Positions 1 through 7,441 of a stretch of 10,297 bases of DNA are shown piece by piece. The DNA comes from CAZWUK01 sp964636685 (GTDB lineage: Bacteria > Bacillota > Clostridia > Christensenellales > CAG-138), in contig CAZWUK010000074.1 in assembly GCA_964636685.1 (NCBI GenBank), positions 1-10,297 of the forward strand, given 5' to 3'. A program made the translations under genes and the position numbers. Below the pieces are notes generated by a model that worked only from the letters and a program-made list of their open reading frames with translations, did not search any database and was not told where the DNA came from. The first letter of the stretch is position 1. Each line of letters starts with the position of its first letter.

Positions 1-152
1 TTTTCTCAAAAAAACGCCAAGCTTTATTCTACACAACGCGCTTTCGTTTGCCTAGGGAAAAAACGTGAACATTGTGGAAAGAAGCGGCTCCATCGCCCGT
101 TCTCGTCTCGCCGCGTTTGATCCTGTCGCAGCCTTTCACAGAACCGCGCCCT
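1..152. other. Non-coding left edge, no supported gene
   Basis: I see no convincing coding sequence here. Open frames in this stretch have no family resemblance and no ribosome binding site. It lies downstream of the terminator at 153-190. On the minus strand there is a TAGAAT at about 26-31 that could be the -10 of a gene lying left of the window, but no good -35 accompanies it, so I do not call a promoter. Confidence 0.5.
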
Positions 153-190
153 AAAAACAAGCAAGCGCACGGCAAACGCCATGTGCTTGC
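153..190 (-). terminator. Rho-independent terminator after the acetyltransferase gene
   Basis: On the minus strand a 13-base arm (190-178) pairs with 173-161 around a 4-base GTTT loop; one A/C mismatch and one U-G wobble interrupt the stem. It is followed directly by TTGTTTTT (160-153). This is a classical intrinsic terminator, about 90 bases after the acetyltransferase stop codon, and would end the rrf2/acetyltransferase transcripts. A weaker hairpin (TACC-GGAA-GGTA, then AAATTTTTT) lies between this and the gene. Confidence 0.8.
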
Positions 191-279
191 TAGCCTGTCA
201 AAAAATTTTACCTTCCGGTAGGACAATCGCTTCTTGCCCGCAATCCTTCGGGCCGCAGGAGAGCAGAAGCCGCCGCCCG

Positions 280-831
280 TCACACCGGCGCCGAGACGCC
301 ATAAACCTCGCGGTAAAGCTCCCGTTGAAATTCCTCCAACGCGATCCGCGTCATACGAAGCGGGTAGGTCATCAGCCGCAGTGCGACAGGCGCCTCGCCG
401 GGCGTCAGGCACGGCTGCAAATATGCGTACTCCGTCAGATGGAATCCATGTCGCCGGTAAAACGCCACGCGCCGCACGGCAAGCTTTTCCACCGGCGGCT
501 CCGTTTCCAGCACCACCGGCGTCTGCTGCGACGATAAAAACGACGTCAGCAGCCTCCCGCCGAGTCCCTTGTTCCGGTAGCGCTGCGATACGGCAAAATG
601 CTCGATAAACACCGTGTCCCGCAGCGTCCAGTAGGTCAGCGCAGCATAGATTCCGACGTCGTCGCGCCGCACCAGTACATGATAGCGTTCTTGGGAAAGC
701 AGCGCTCGCTGTGCTTCGATCGGTCTTCGTTCCGCAGGCGGAAAGCTTTCCTGAAGCAGCGCGTACAGCTGCAAAAATTCATCTTCCCGAAACGTTTCCC
801 AAGCTTCGTTTCGCATCGTTGATTGATCCAT
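280..831 (-). CDS. GNAT-family N-acetyltransferase
   Basis: A 183-residue protein of the GNAT superfamily, which moves an acetyl group from acetyl-CoA to an amine; the substrate cannot be read from sequence. The acetyl-CoA-binding motif A is visible as R86-N-K-G-L-G91-G at residues 84-95, after the beta-4 strand TVFIEHFAV (73-81), and motif B as FYRRHGF (124-130). The frame is open further upstream to 1053, but that extension overlaps the rrf2 gene and has no family resemblance, so I place the start at the ATG at 831; a second ATG lies at 816. Neither has a Shine-Dalgarno sequence. The promoter at 838-866 puts the expected transcript start at or next to the 831 ATG, which suggests a leaderless mRNA. 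The gene lies 47 bases after rrf2 on the same strand and may also be read through from it. The family is firm, the role unknown. Confidence 0.85.
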   Translation of the reverse strand: MDQSTMRNEAWETFREDEFLQLYALLQESFPPAERRPIEAQRALLSQERYHVLVRRDDVGIYAALTYWTLRDTVFIEHFAVSQRYRNKGLGGRLLTSFLSSQQTPVVLETEPPVEKLAVRRVAFYRRHGFHLTEYAYLQPCLTPGEAPVALRLMTYPLRMTRIALEEFQRELYREVYGVSAPV

Positions 832-837
832 TGCAAC

Positions 838-866
838 AGTATACCATGCCTTTGCCGTTCGGGCAA
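838..866 (-). promoter_or_regulatory. Promoter of the acetyltransferase gene, with inverted repeat over the -35
   Basis: On the minus strand TTGCCC (866-861), a 17-base spacer and TATACT (843-838) make a good sigma-A-type promoter. Only six bases separate the -10 from the ATG. An inverted repeat TTTGCC-n5-GGCAAA (851-867) covers the -35 and could be an operator, possibly for the neighbouring Rrf2 protein; that link is inference. Confidence 0.6.
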
Positions 867-878
867 ACCGCGCCGTTT

Positions 879-1307
879 TTACGGCCGATTCGCATCCTGT
901 CCCTCGCCCCGAAACAGCTCCTCCAGCGACTTTTTTTGCAGCTCCTGCACCAGCAAGCCTTGAACGCGGCAGATTTCGTTGTGCACATAGCAGATGTTCG
1001 TCCCACGGTTCATCGAGCAGGAATAATCGCTCCTGGTGCAGTGTGAAATACAAAAATCAGGATCGAGCGCGGACAGCACGTCGTACAGCGTGATGTCGGA
1101 GGCGGGTCTTGCCAGCATATGTCCGCCAACCGAGCGCCCCTTGGTGCTCTTGACCAGCCCCGCGTGGCTCAGGTGCGGAATGATCGTGGAAACAAACGTC
1201 GGCGGGATGTTCTCCGCTTCGGCGATCTCCTTTGCCTGCGCTTTCTCCGTCATATAAAGCATCCGCATGATGCGAATGGCATAGTCCTGCGTCTTGGTAA
1301 TTAGCAT
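879..1307 (-). CDS. Rrf2-family transcriptional regulator, possible Fe-S sensor
   Basis: A 142-residue protein, a normal length for the Rrf2 family of winged-helix DNA-binding regulators (IscR, NsrR, CymR). The N-terminal start MLITKTQDYAIRIM, the helix-turn-helix around residues 24-52 (KEIAEAENIPP...LSHAGLV), and the wing and following segment (GRSVGGHMLARP, 57-68; DITLYDVLSAL, 71-81) match the family. The C-terminal half carries five cysteines, C86, C90, C97, C106 and C113. C106-Y-V-H109 aligns with the C-x2-H pair of the IscR cluster-binding site, so an Fe-S cluster is plausible, but the spacing of the upstream cysteines is wider than the usual C-x5-C-x5-C. The start at 1307 has an AGAGGA ribosome site just upstream. 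The gene has its own promoter (1336-1364). Its targets are unknown; its own promoter and the adjacent acetyltransferase are natural candidates. Confidence 0.9.
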   Translation of the reverse strand: MLITKTQDYAIRIMRMLYMTEKAQAKEIAEAENIPPTFVSTIIPHLSHAGLVKSTKGRSVGGHMLARPASDITLYDVLSALDPDFCISHCTRSDYSCSMNRGTNICYVHNEICRVQGLLVQELQKKSLEELFRGEGQDANRP

Positions 1308-1333
1308 ATAGTTCCTCTGCCGGTTATAATGAA

Positions 1334-1364
1334 CGATTGTATCGAACTTTTCTTTAATTTACAA
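1334..1364 (-). promoter_or_regulatory. Promoter of the Rrf2 regulator gene
   Basis: On the minus strand TTGTAA (1364-1359), a spacer of exactly 17 bases and TACAAT (1341-1336) form a strong sigma-A-like promoter with an AT-rich spacer. The expected leader is about 20 bases and contains the ribosome site. A short palindrome CGAT-TGT-ATCG (1334-1344) covers the -10 and could be an autoregulatory operator; it is too short to be sure. Confidence 0.7.
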
Positions 1365-1399
1365 GTGTTTTTATCCTACTTTCCACCATTTGACAAGAA

Positions 1400-1434
1400 G
1401 ATCCGGCGTTTTCCTGTTTGAAAAACGCCGGATC
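1400..1434 (-). terminator. Terminator of the glg operon
   Basis: A perfect 13-bp stem (1400-1412 with 1422-1434) around a 9-base loop, six bases beyond the glgA stop codon. The stem is GC-rich at its base with an A/T run near the loop, and on the minus strand it is followed by TTCTTGTC, a modest T-tract. It separates glgA from the rrf2 promoter immediately downstream. Confidence 0.8.
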
Positions 1435-1440
1435 AAACAT

Positions 1441-3075
1441 TTATATTTTATTTTCCTGCGCGGCCTTCTGCGGCTTTTGCTTCTCCCGCTGGGGAGGCGT
1501 CGCTTCCATCCGTGCTGGCGCGGCTTTGTCGGGCTGCCTTCCGCCGTCCGGCGGCTGCTTGACCGGCTCCGTCCATCCCTCGATCACCTCGGCGCGCGCC
1601 TCCCGCGTTTCCACATCGATCGATTCCGCGCTCTGCGGTATTGGCGCGAGCTGCTCATATAGCCGCAGATACTGCTTTGTCGATGTTGCCCACGAAAAAT
1701 CCGTCTCCATGGCGCGCTGCTGCATCCGCTGCCACGCCGCTTTCTCATCGTAATAGCAATGCACGGCACGCTCAATGGTATACAGCATCTCATGCGCGTT
1801 GTAGTTTGCAAACGAGAACCCGTTCCCCTCGTCGGTAAACTGGTTGTACGGCTGCACGCTGTCGCGCAGTCCACCCGTCTCCCGCACGATGGGCAGCGTT
1901 CCGTAGCGCAGCGAAATCATCTGCGAAAGCCCGCAGGGTTCAAACTGCGACGGCATCAAAAACATGTCGCTTCCCGCATAGATGCGGTGCGCCAGGCCTT
2001 CGTTGAGCCCGTTTTGGTAGTAGATGCGGTTGGGATAGCGCCACTGCGCCCAGTTGAGCATATCGCAAAAGCGCTTGTCGCCCATGCCGAGAAACACCAG
2101 CTGCAAGCGCATGCGCATCACGTCGGAGAGCACGCATTCCACAAGATCCAGCCCCTTTTGGGACGTCAGCCTTGCAATCATGCTGATAATCGGTACATCC
2201 GGCCGCACCTCGAGATTGCACTCCTTTTGCAGCAGCGTCTTTTGCTCCGCCTTGCCCGCAAGGTGCGACGCGCTGTAATGGCGCTCCAAAAACCTGTCGG
2301 TCGCCGGATCAAATACCACCGTGTCGATGCCGTTGAGAATACCCGAGAGCGAATCCCCCCGCGCGCGCAAGAGACCGTCCAGCTGCTCGCCATAATAGGC
2401 GGTCTTGATCTCCTCGGCATAGGAGGGGCTGACAGTACTGATCCGGTCGGCAAACACCAGTCCCGCTTTCATGCAGGACAGGCAGCCGAAAAACTCTAAA
2501 AACTGCGGTGTGAAGTACCGCTTGTCAAACCCCAGCTTGGCGTTGAGCGCCGACCAGTCAAAAATGCCCTGATAGCGCAGGTTATGGATCGAGTACACCG
2601 TATGGATCCCGTCGTAGAGCGGGTTGCCGCAGTACTGCGTGCGAAGCATCGCCGGCACAAGCCCCGTCTGCCAATCGTTGAGATGCAGCACATCCGGCAC
2701 AAAATCAATGCGCGGCAGCATCTCCAGAATCGCCCGGCAGAAGAACGCGAACCGGTAGCCCTCATAGATACCGTCGCCGTAGATGTTGTCCGGTGAAAAC
2801 ATCTCCTGATTGTCGATAAAGTAATAGGTCACGCCATTGTCCACGACCTTCTCCACGCCGCAGAACATCGTCTCCCAGCCAAACAGGATATGGAACGAGC
2901 AGACGTGCTCCATCCGCTGCTGCCAGTAGCCGTCGATCACGCGGTAACGGGGCAGCACGACGCGCGCGTCAACCCCCGCCTTGACCAATGCGACGGGCAG
3001 AGAACCCGCAACGTCCGCCAGTCCGCCGGTTTTGATGAACGGAACGCATTCACTTGCACAATACAGGATCTTCAT
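1441..3075 (-). CDS. glgA: Glycogen synthase (ADP-glucose type, GT5)
   Basis: Transfers glucose from ADP-glucose to the non-reducing end of a growing alpha-1,4-glucan in the cytoplasm. The GT-B fold markers of family GT5 are present in order: K15-T-G-G-L near the N-terminus (ADP-glucose binding), HLNDWQT (131-137), R302 and K307 in ARLTSQKGLD, and SQFEPCGL (376-383) with the conserved Glu at 379, followed by ETGGLRDSV. The catalytic core ends near residue 477, the usual full length of bacterial GlgA; about 65 further residues form a low-complexity tail rich in Pro, Gln, Lys, Glu and Ala that I do not recognise. The start at 3075 has an AAGGAG ribosome site five to six bases upstream. It is the last gene of the glg operon, 73 bases after glgD, and a hairpin in that gap may lower its expression relative to the genes before it. 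Confidence 0.96.
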   Translation of the reverse strand: MKILYCASECVPFIKTGGLADVAGSLPVALVKAGVDARVVLPRYRVIDGYWQQRMEHVCSFHILFGWETMFCGVEKVVDNGVTYYFIDNQEMFSPDNIYGDGIYEGYRFAFFCRAILEMLPRIDFVPDVLHLNDWQTGLVPAMLRTQYCGNPLYDGIHTVYSIHNLRYQGIFDWSALNAKLGFDKRYFTPQFLEFFGCLSCMKAGLVFADRISTVSPSYAEEIKTAYYGEQLDGLLRARGDSLSGILNGIDTVVFDPATDRFLERHYSASHLAGKAEQKTLLQKECNLEVRPDVPIISMIARLTSQKGLDLVECVLSDVMRMRLQLVFLGMGDKRFCDMLNWAQWRYPNRIYYQNGLNEGLAHRIYAGSDMFLMPSQFEPCGLSQMISLRYGTLPIVRETGGLRDSVQPYNQFTDEGNGFSFANYNAHEMLYTIERAVHCYYDEKAAWQRMQQRAMETDFSWATSTKQYLRLYEQLAPIPQSAESIDVETREARAEVIEGWTEPVKQPPDGGRQPDKAAPARMEATPPQREKQKPQKAAQENKI

Positions 3076-3120
3076 AGTCTCTCCTTTTGTTGTGTTCCCT
3101 TTGCTTTGCGCGTGAAAGGA

Positions 3121-3142
3121 TAAAACGCCGGCTGCGCCGACG
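3121..3142 (-). terminator. Candidate intra-operon terminator or attenuator between glgD and glgA
   Basis: On the minus strand CGTCGGC (3142-3136), a GCA loop and GCCGGCG (3132-3126) form a 7-bp GC-rich stem with one U-G pair, directly followed by TTTTA. It begins six bases after the glgD stop codon. It looks like a weak intrinsic terminator; it could equally be a stabilising 3' end for the glgB-C-D message. No promoter for glgA alone is evident after it. Confidence 0.5.
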
Positions 3143-3148
3143 CGCTTC

Positions 3149-4276
3149 CTATACCCGCGCGCCCTTTTTCAAAATGATCGGATAGTTGTCGTAGCCGACC
3201 AGCGACCGTCCGGAGCGAATCTTTCCGCCCTTGTCGATAATCACATGGTCAAGATTGCATTCTTCGCCGATCGATACCCCCTGCATGATGATGGAATCCT
3301 TCACCACTGCGCCCCTGCCCACGGAGACGCCGCGAAACAGAATCGAGTTTTCCACGGTACCGTCGATCGAGCAGCCATCCGCCAGCATGGAGTTGTGTAC
3401 GTGCGCCGAACCGCCGTAGCGCGCGGACACCTCGTCCTTGACCTTGGTATAGATCGGGTGGTTCGGGTTGAACAGATCCGCCCGCACCTCCGGACGCAGC
3501 AGCGCCATGTTGTGCGCAAAAAAGGTCTTGATCGAGTCCAGCCGCCCGACGTAGCCGTCGTACCGCCACCCATACATTTTGAGCGTCTTGCATTTGGGCA
3601 GGAGAACATCGCGCGTAAAGTCATAGCTGCCGCGCGCGAACGCCTCCTCCACCAGATAGTCGAGCAGCTGTTTATCCATCACAAACACATTGCAGGAACG
3701 GCTCGCGGCGCGCGGACGGAAGGGGTTCAGCTCCATTTCCCGCACGCGTCCGGTTTCATCCATCAGGATTCTGAGATCGTCGCTCTGCTCCTCCGGATCA
3801 AAATCCGCCTCCGCCTGATTGTACATGACGGTAATATCCGCGCCCGTCTCAATGTGCTGACGCAGCATTTCTTCAAACGTACAGTTGAATACCGTATGGC
3901 TGCCGGAAAGCACCACGTACTGCTGCGGGCACCGCCGCACGTAGCCGAGCGCCGAGCGAAAGGCGTCCACGGAGCCGCGGTACAGGCCGGTGTTCTCCTT
4001 GGTCATAAACGGCGGCAGAATAAAAAGCCCCTCGCGTTTTCTGTGCAGATCCCATTCCTTGCCCGCGCCGAGATGATCCATCAGCGAATGATAGTTTTTC
4101 TGTGTGACAAGCCCGACGCTCGTTACGCCCGAGTTGACAAGATTGGACAGGATGAAGTCGATGCAGCGGTATCTTCCGCCAAACGGCAGCGCCGCGACCG
4201 AGCGGGAGACGGTCAGATCGCGCAGGAGCTGATTGTTTTCTCCCGTATAGATGAGCCCGAAGGCGTTGCTTATCAT
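3149..4276 (-). CDS. glgD: GlgD, non-catalytic subunit of glucose-1-phosphate adenylyltransferase
   Basis: A 375-residue paralogue of GlgC found in Firmicutes, where it pairs with GlgC to form the heteromeric ADP-glucose pyrophosphorylase. The overall fold is kept: FGGRYRCIDF (32-41), LPPFMT (87-92), a left-handed beta-helix C-terminus with NSILFRGVSVG-like repeats. The catalytic elements are lost: the GGxGxRL nucleotide loop is replaced by YTGENNQLLRDLT (10-22), the SGDH aspartate is Ser126 in SGSH, and the FEEKP glucose-1-phosphate lysine segment is absent. A regulatory or stabilising role is therefore expected. The frame is open to an upstream ATG at 4294, but I choose 4276 because an AGGAGG (4284-4289) sits seven bases before it and the protein then begins as relatives do. 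Its ATG overlaps the glgC TGA as ATGA, so the two are translationally coupled, fitting equal amounts of two subunits. Confidence 0.94.
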   Translation of the reverse strand: MISNAFGLIYTGENNQLLRDLTVSRSVAALPFGGRYRCIDFILSNLVNSGVTSVGLVTQKNYHSLMDHLGAGKEWDLHRKREGLFILPPFMTKENTGLYRGSVDAFRSALGYVRRCPQQYVVLSGSHTVFNCTFEEMLRQHIETGADITVMYNQAEADFDPEEQSDDLRILMDETGRVREMELNPFRPRAASRSCNVFVMDKQLLDYLVEEAFARGSYDFTRDVLLPKCKTLKMYGWRYDGYVGRLDSIKTFFAHNMALLRPEVRADLFNPNHPIYTKVKDEVSARYGGSAHVHNSMLADGCSIDGTVENSILFRGVSVGRGAVVKDSIIMQGVSIGEECNLDHVIIDKGGKIRSGRSLVGYDNYPIILKKGARV

Positions 4277-5499
4277 AGCGTTTCCTCCTCGCACAGCGTA
4301 TCGTCCGCCGCGACCGTGCCGCAGGGCAGGTACGCGTTCTGCCGGACGCAGATATCGTTGCCCACCAGCGTGATGTCGCCGGTAAGACGGTTGTCCACAT
4401 GGTCGCCGCTGCGCAGCGGCCCGCCGATCACGGCGTTCTGCCCGATGTGCGAATTCTCGCCCACGATCGTTTTAAAGAGCTTCGCGCCGCTCTCCACCAC
4501 CGCGCCGGGAAAGAGAATCGAGTCGCGCACCTCTGCGTCCTTTGCCACGGTAACGCCCGAGAACAGCACGCTGTGCGTCACCTCGCCCTCGACCTCGCAG
4601 CCTTCGGTAATCAGGCTGTTTTCGATCGTTGCGCCGCTGCCGACATAATGCGGCGGCATGACGGGGTTGCGGCTGTAAATGCGCCAGTTGGGGTCGGAAA
4701 GATCCAGCCGCGGCGGGTCGGAGATGAGATCCATATTCGCCTCCCAAAGACTGCCGACGGTGCCGACGTCCTTCCAGTAACCGGAGAACGGATAGGCGTA
4801 TAGCCCCTCTCCTCCCTCCAGCATCGCGGGAATGATGTTCTTGCCAAAGTCGTTTTCCGAGCCTTTGTCCCGATCGTCGCGCTGCATGTATTCCTTGAGC
4901 ACCGGCCAGTTGAAGATGTAAATGCCCATGGACGCGTTGTTGGACTTGGGATTTTTCGGCTTCTCCTCAAACGAGGTAACGCGCATCTTGTCGTCCGTGT
5001 TCATGATGCCAAACCGGTGCGCCTCCGCCATGGGCACCGGCAGCACGGCAATCGTGCCGACAGCGCCGTTGGCGATGTGCGCCTTGAGCATCTTGCTGTA
5101 ATCCATCTTGTAGATATGGTCGCCCGAAAGAATGAGCACATACTCCGGATCGTACTGATCTACAAACTGCCTGTTTTGATAGATGGCGTTCGCGGTACCG
5201 GTGTACCACTGGCTGTCCGCGTTCGTCATAAAGGGCGGCAGCACAAACACGCCGCCGTGGATCCGGTCAAGATCCCAATGCTGTCCGGTGCCAATGTAGG
5301 AGTTGAGCGCAAGCGGGCGGTACTGTGTCAATACGCCCACCGTATCAATATCGGAATTGACGCAGTTGGACAGTGGAAAATCAATGATCCGGTATTTCCC
5401 GCCAAACGGCACGGCGGGCTTTGCCATGTTGGACGTCAGCACGCCCAGGCGCGAACCCTGTCCGCCCGCGAGCAGCATCGCTACGATTTTCTTTTTCAT
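4273..5499 (-). CDS. glgC: Glucose-1-phosphate adenylyltransferase, catalytic subunit
   Basis: Makes ADP-glucose and pyrophosphate from ATP and glucose-1-phosphate, the committed step of bacterial glycogen synthesis. At 408 residues it has the usual length. Visible motifs: the nucleotide loop AGGQGSRLGVLT (11-22), KPAVPFGGKYRIIDFPLSN (27-45), the catalytic Asp127 in SGDHIYKMDY, the glucose-1-phosphate-binding FEEKPK (177-182), GYWKDVGT (240-247), and a C-terminal beta-helix of hexapeptide-like repeats (about 290-390). It starts nine bases after glgB; the best Shine-Dalgarno match (GGAAGGA) lies inside the end of glgB, about 12 bases from the ATG, so translation may depend partly on coupling to glgB. 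The stop overlaps the glgD start. Allosteric control by glycolytic intermediates is known for the family but cannot be read here. Confidence 0.97.
   Translation of the reverse strand: MKKKIVAMLLAGGQGSRLGVLTSNMAKPAVPFGGKYRIIDFPLSNCVNSDIDTVGVLTQYRPLALNSYIGTGQHWDLDRIHGGVFVLPPFMTNADSQWYTGTANAIYQNRQFVDQYDPEYVLILSGDHIYKMDYSKMLKAHIANGAVGTIAVLPVPMAEAHRFGIMNTDDKMRVTSFEEKPKNPKSNNASMGIYIFNWPVLKEYMQRDDRDKGSENDFGKNIIPAMLEGGEGLYAYPFSGYWKDVGTVGSLWEANMDLISDPPRLDLSDPNWRIYSRNPVMPPHYVGSGATIENSLITEGCEVEGEVTHSVLFSGVTVAKDAEVRDSILFPGAVVESGAKLFKTIVGENSHIGQNAVIGGPLRSGDHVDNRLTGDITLVGNDICVRQNAYLPCGTVAADDTLCEEETL
4284..4289 (-). promoter_or_regulatory. Ribosome binding site that fixes the glgD start
   Basis: AGGAGG on the minus strand, inside the last codons of glgC and seven bases before the ATG at 4276. 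It favours that start over the in-frame ATG at 4294, which would place this site inside the coding region. Confidence 0.85.
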
Positions 5500-5508
5500 C
5501 GGCGCTCA

Positions 5509-7389
5509 TCATCCTTCCTGTTCCAGTTTTTCAAATTGCAGATAGATCCCCGCATACGGTGGAATGCGCAGCGTCACCTGACGGTCGTATTCGCCGTAAG
5601 GAAGCTCCGCCGTCGCGGCGGGTGCGTTTTCATAGTCCCCCGTGCCGCCGAACGCGCGGCTGTCGGTGGAAAATATCTCCCGGAAGGTTCCCGGCTCCGG
5701 CACGCCAGTCACATAGCTTTCCCACGGCTCCGGCGTGAAATTGAATACGCACAGCAGCGTGTTCCCGCTGTTGTCCCGCCGGAAAAAGGAGACGACCGAA
5801 TGGATGTTGTCGTTGGCGTTGCTCCACTGGAAGCCCTCCCAGTTGGTATCGTTCTCATACAGCGCGGCGTGTGCCGTATAGGTATGATTCAGCGCCCGCA
5901 CATAGGACTGCATCTTTTTGTGCATTTCATAGCCCAGCAGGAGCCAGTCCAGCGACTCATAGTAGCGCCATTCGATAAACTGCCCGAATTCGTCGCCCAT
6001 GAACATGAGCTTTTTGCCGGGATGGGCAAACTGATAGGCAAACAGCAATCGAAGCTGCGCAAACTGCTGCCAGTAATCCCCGGGCATTTTCGAGAGCATG
6101 CTCTTTTTGCCGTGCACCACCTCGTCGTGTGAAAACGGCAGAATGTAATGCTCGGAAAACGCGTAGCACAGGGAAAAGGTCAGCTTGTCGTGGTGCCATT
6201 TGCGAAACAGGCTGTCCATCTCCATGTAGGAGAGCACGTCGTTCATCCACCCCATATTCCACTTGTAGGAAAAGCCCAGTCCGCCCTCCTCCGGCGAACG
6301 CGTGACATAGGGATAGGCGGAGCTTTCCTCCGCAAAGAGCAGCTTTTGGGCCGGCAGCTCGCTCACCGTGCGCGAAAGCTTTTTGAAAAAAGTCACCGCG
6401 TCGGTATTTTCGCGTCCGCCGTACTGGTTGGGAAGCCATTCTCCCGGCTCTTTCCCAAAGTCGAGATACAGCATGGCGGACACAGCGTCCACGCGAATGC
6501 CGTCAAAATGATATTCATTCAGCCAGAAATGCGCCGAGGAAAGCAGAAAGCTTTGCACCTGCTCGCAGGAGAAGTCAAACAGCAGCGTCCCCCACTGCGG
6601 CATCTCCGCGCGGCGCGGATCGTGGTGCTCATACAGCGGCGTACCGTCGAACAGGCGCAGCCCGTGCGCATCCTTGGGGAAGTGCGCCGGCACCCAGTCG
6701 AGTATCAGCCCGATCCCCTTTTCATGCGCGCGATTGACAAAGTACATCAGCTCCTCGGCGGTTCCAAAGCGCCCCGTGGGAGCAAAAAAGCCCGTCACCT
6801 GATAGCCCCAGCTTCCGTCGTAGGGGTATTCGGTAACAGGCATCAATTCGATGTGCGTATAGCCCATGTCCGCCGCATAGTCCACCAGCTGGTCGCCCAG
6901 CTCCCGATAGGACAGTCCTTTTTTCCAGCTGCCCGGATGCACCTCATAGATGCTCATGGGGCGGGCGTAACGGTCGGGCTTGTTTCTTTCGTAGTCGCCG
7001 TCGGTCCACGCAAAGTCCGGCAGCTCCGACACGATGGACGCCGTGCCGTGGCTCTCGCAGGAGAAGGCGTACGGATCGGCTTTGAATATCATCTCGCCGC
7101 TTTGCGTGACGATGGCGTATTTGTAGAGCTGCCCGGGCTTTGCAAAGCCCAGCTGCGCCACAAAAACACCCGTATCGCCCTGCCGCGTCATGACGTCGGC
7201 CTCCGTATCCCAGGCGTTGAACATGCCGACCACGGAAACGCGCCTTGCGTTGGGCGCCCACACGGCAAACCGATACACACGCTCGCCGTACTCTCCCGTC
7301 GCCGGGTGACAGCCGAGCATCTTATAAGCTTGCGCGGACTGACCGCGGTTGAAATAATAGAGACCCGTGTCGTCGAGACGATGTTCCAT
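5509..7389 (-). CDS. glgB: 1,4-alpha-glucan branching enzyme (GH13, CBM48)
   Basis: Cuts an alpha-1,4-glucan chain and rejoins the piece through an alpha-1,6 bond, creating branch points in glycogen. At 626 residues it matches the shorter branching enzymes that lack the extra N-terminal module of the E. coli type. Domains: CBM48-like beta-sandwich (about 20-125, with YRFAVWAPNARRVSVVGMFNAW-type sequence), GH13 barrel (about 145-510), all-beta C-terminal domain (about 525-620). Catalytic signatures: DWVPAHFPKDAHGL (231-244), nucleophile Asp301 in GIRVDAV, acid/base Glu354 in FAEESSAYP, and transition-state Asp422 in FSHDEVVHGK. The start at 7389 has AGGAGG four bases upstream. It is the first gene of the operon; glgC follows after nine bases. 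No promoter is obvious at consensus quality, see the separate entry. Confidence 0.97.
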   Translation of the reverse strand: MEHRLDDTGLYYFNRGQSAQAYKMLGCHPATGEYGERVYRFAVWAPNARRVSVVGMFNAWDTEADVMTRQGDTGVFVAQLGFAKPGQLYKYAIVTQSGEMIFKADPYAFSCESHGTASIVSELPDFAWTDGDYERNKPDRYARPMSIYEVHPGSWKKGLSYRELGDQLVDYAADMGYTHIELMPVTEYPYDGSWGYQVTGFFAPTGRFGTAEELMYFVNRAHEKGIGLILDWVPAHFPKDAHGLRLFDGTPLYEHHDPRRAEMPQWGTLLFDFSCEQVQSFLLSSAHFWLNEYHFDGIRVDAVSAMLYLDFGKEPGEWLPNQYGGRENTDAVTFFKKLSRTVSELPAQKLLFAEESSAYPYVTRSPEEGGLGFSYKWNMGWMNDVLSYMEMDSLFRKWHHDKLTFSLCYAFSEHYILPFSHDEVVHGKKSMLSKMPGDYWQQFAQLRLLFAYQFAHPGKKLMFMGDEFGQFIEWRYYESLDWLLLGYEMHKKMQSYVRALNHTYTAHAALYENDTNWEGFQWSNANDNIHSVVSFFRRDNSGNTLLCVFNFTPEPWESYVTGVPEPGTFREIFSTDSRAFGGTGDYENAPAATAELPYGEYDRQVTLRIPPYAGIYLQFEKLEQEG

Positions 7390-7441
7390 GAATCCTCCTG
7401 ACAGAAAGTCTATTTCCTATGCAGTTTAACTTTGTTACGCA

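Noticed and set aside
832..1053. N-terminal extension of the acetyltransferase frame up to 1053
   Set aside because: It overlaps the rrf2 coding region, has no acetyltransferase-like sequence, and would leave the promoter at 838-866 inside the gene.
1325..1330. Perfect TATAAT on the plus strand
   Set aside because: No acceptable -35 lies at the right distance and no plus-strand gene follows; it falls in the AT-rich leader of rrf2.
3245..4648. Long open frame of 467 codons on the plus strand, opposite glgD and glgC
   Set aside because: It is antisense to two well-recognised genes, shows no family resemblance and has a His/Arg/Val-rich composition typical of a shadow frame in GC-rich DNA. The same holds for the plus-strand frames at 5017-6132 and 6148-7401 opposite glgB.
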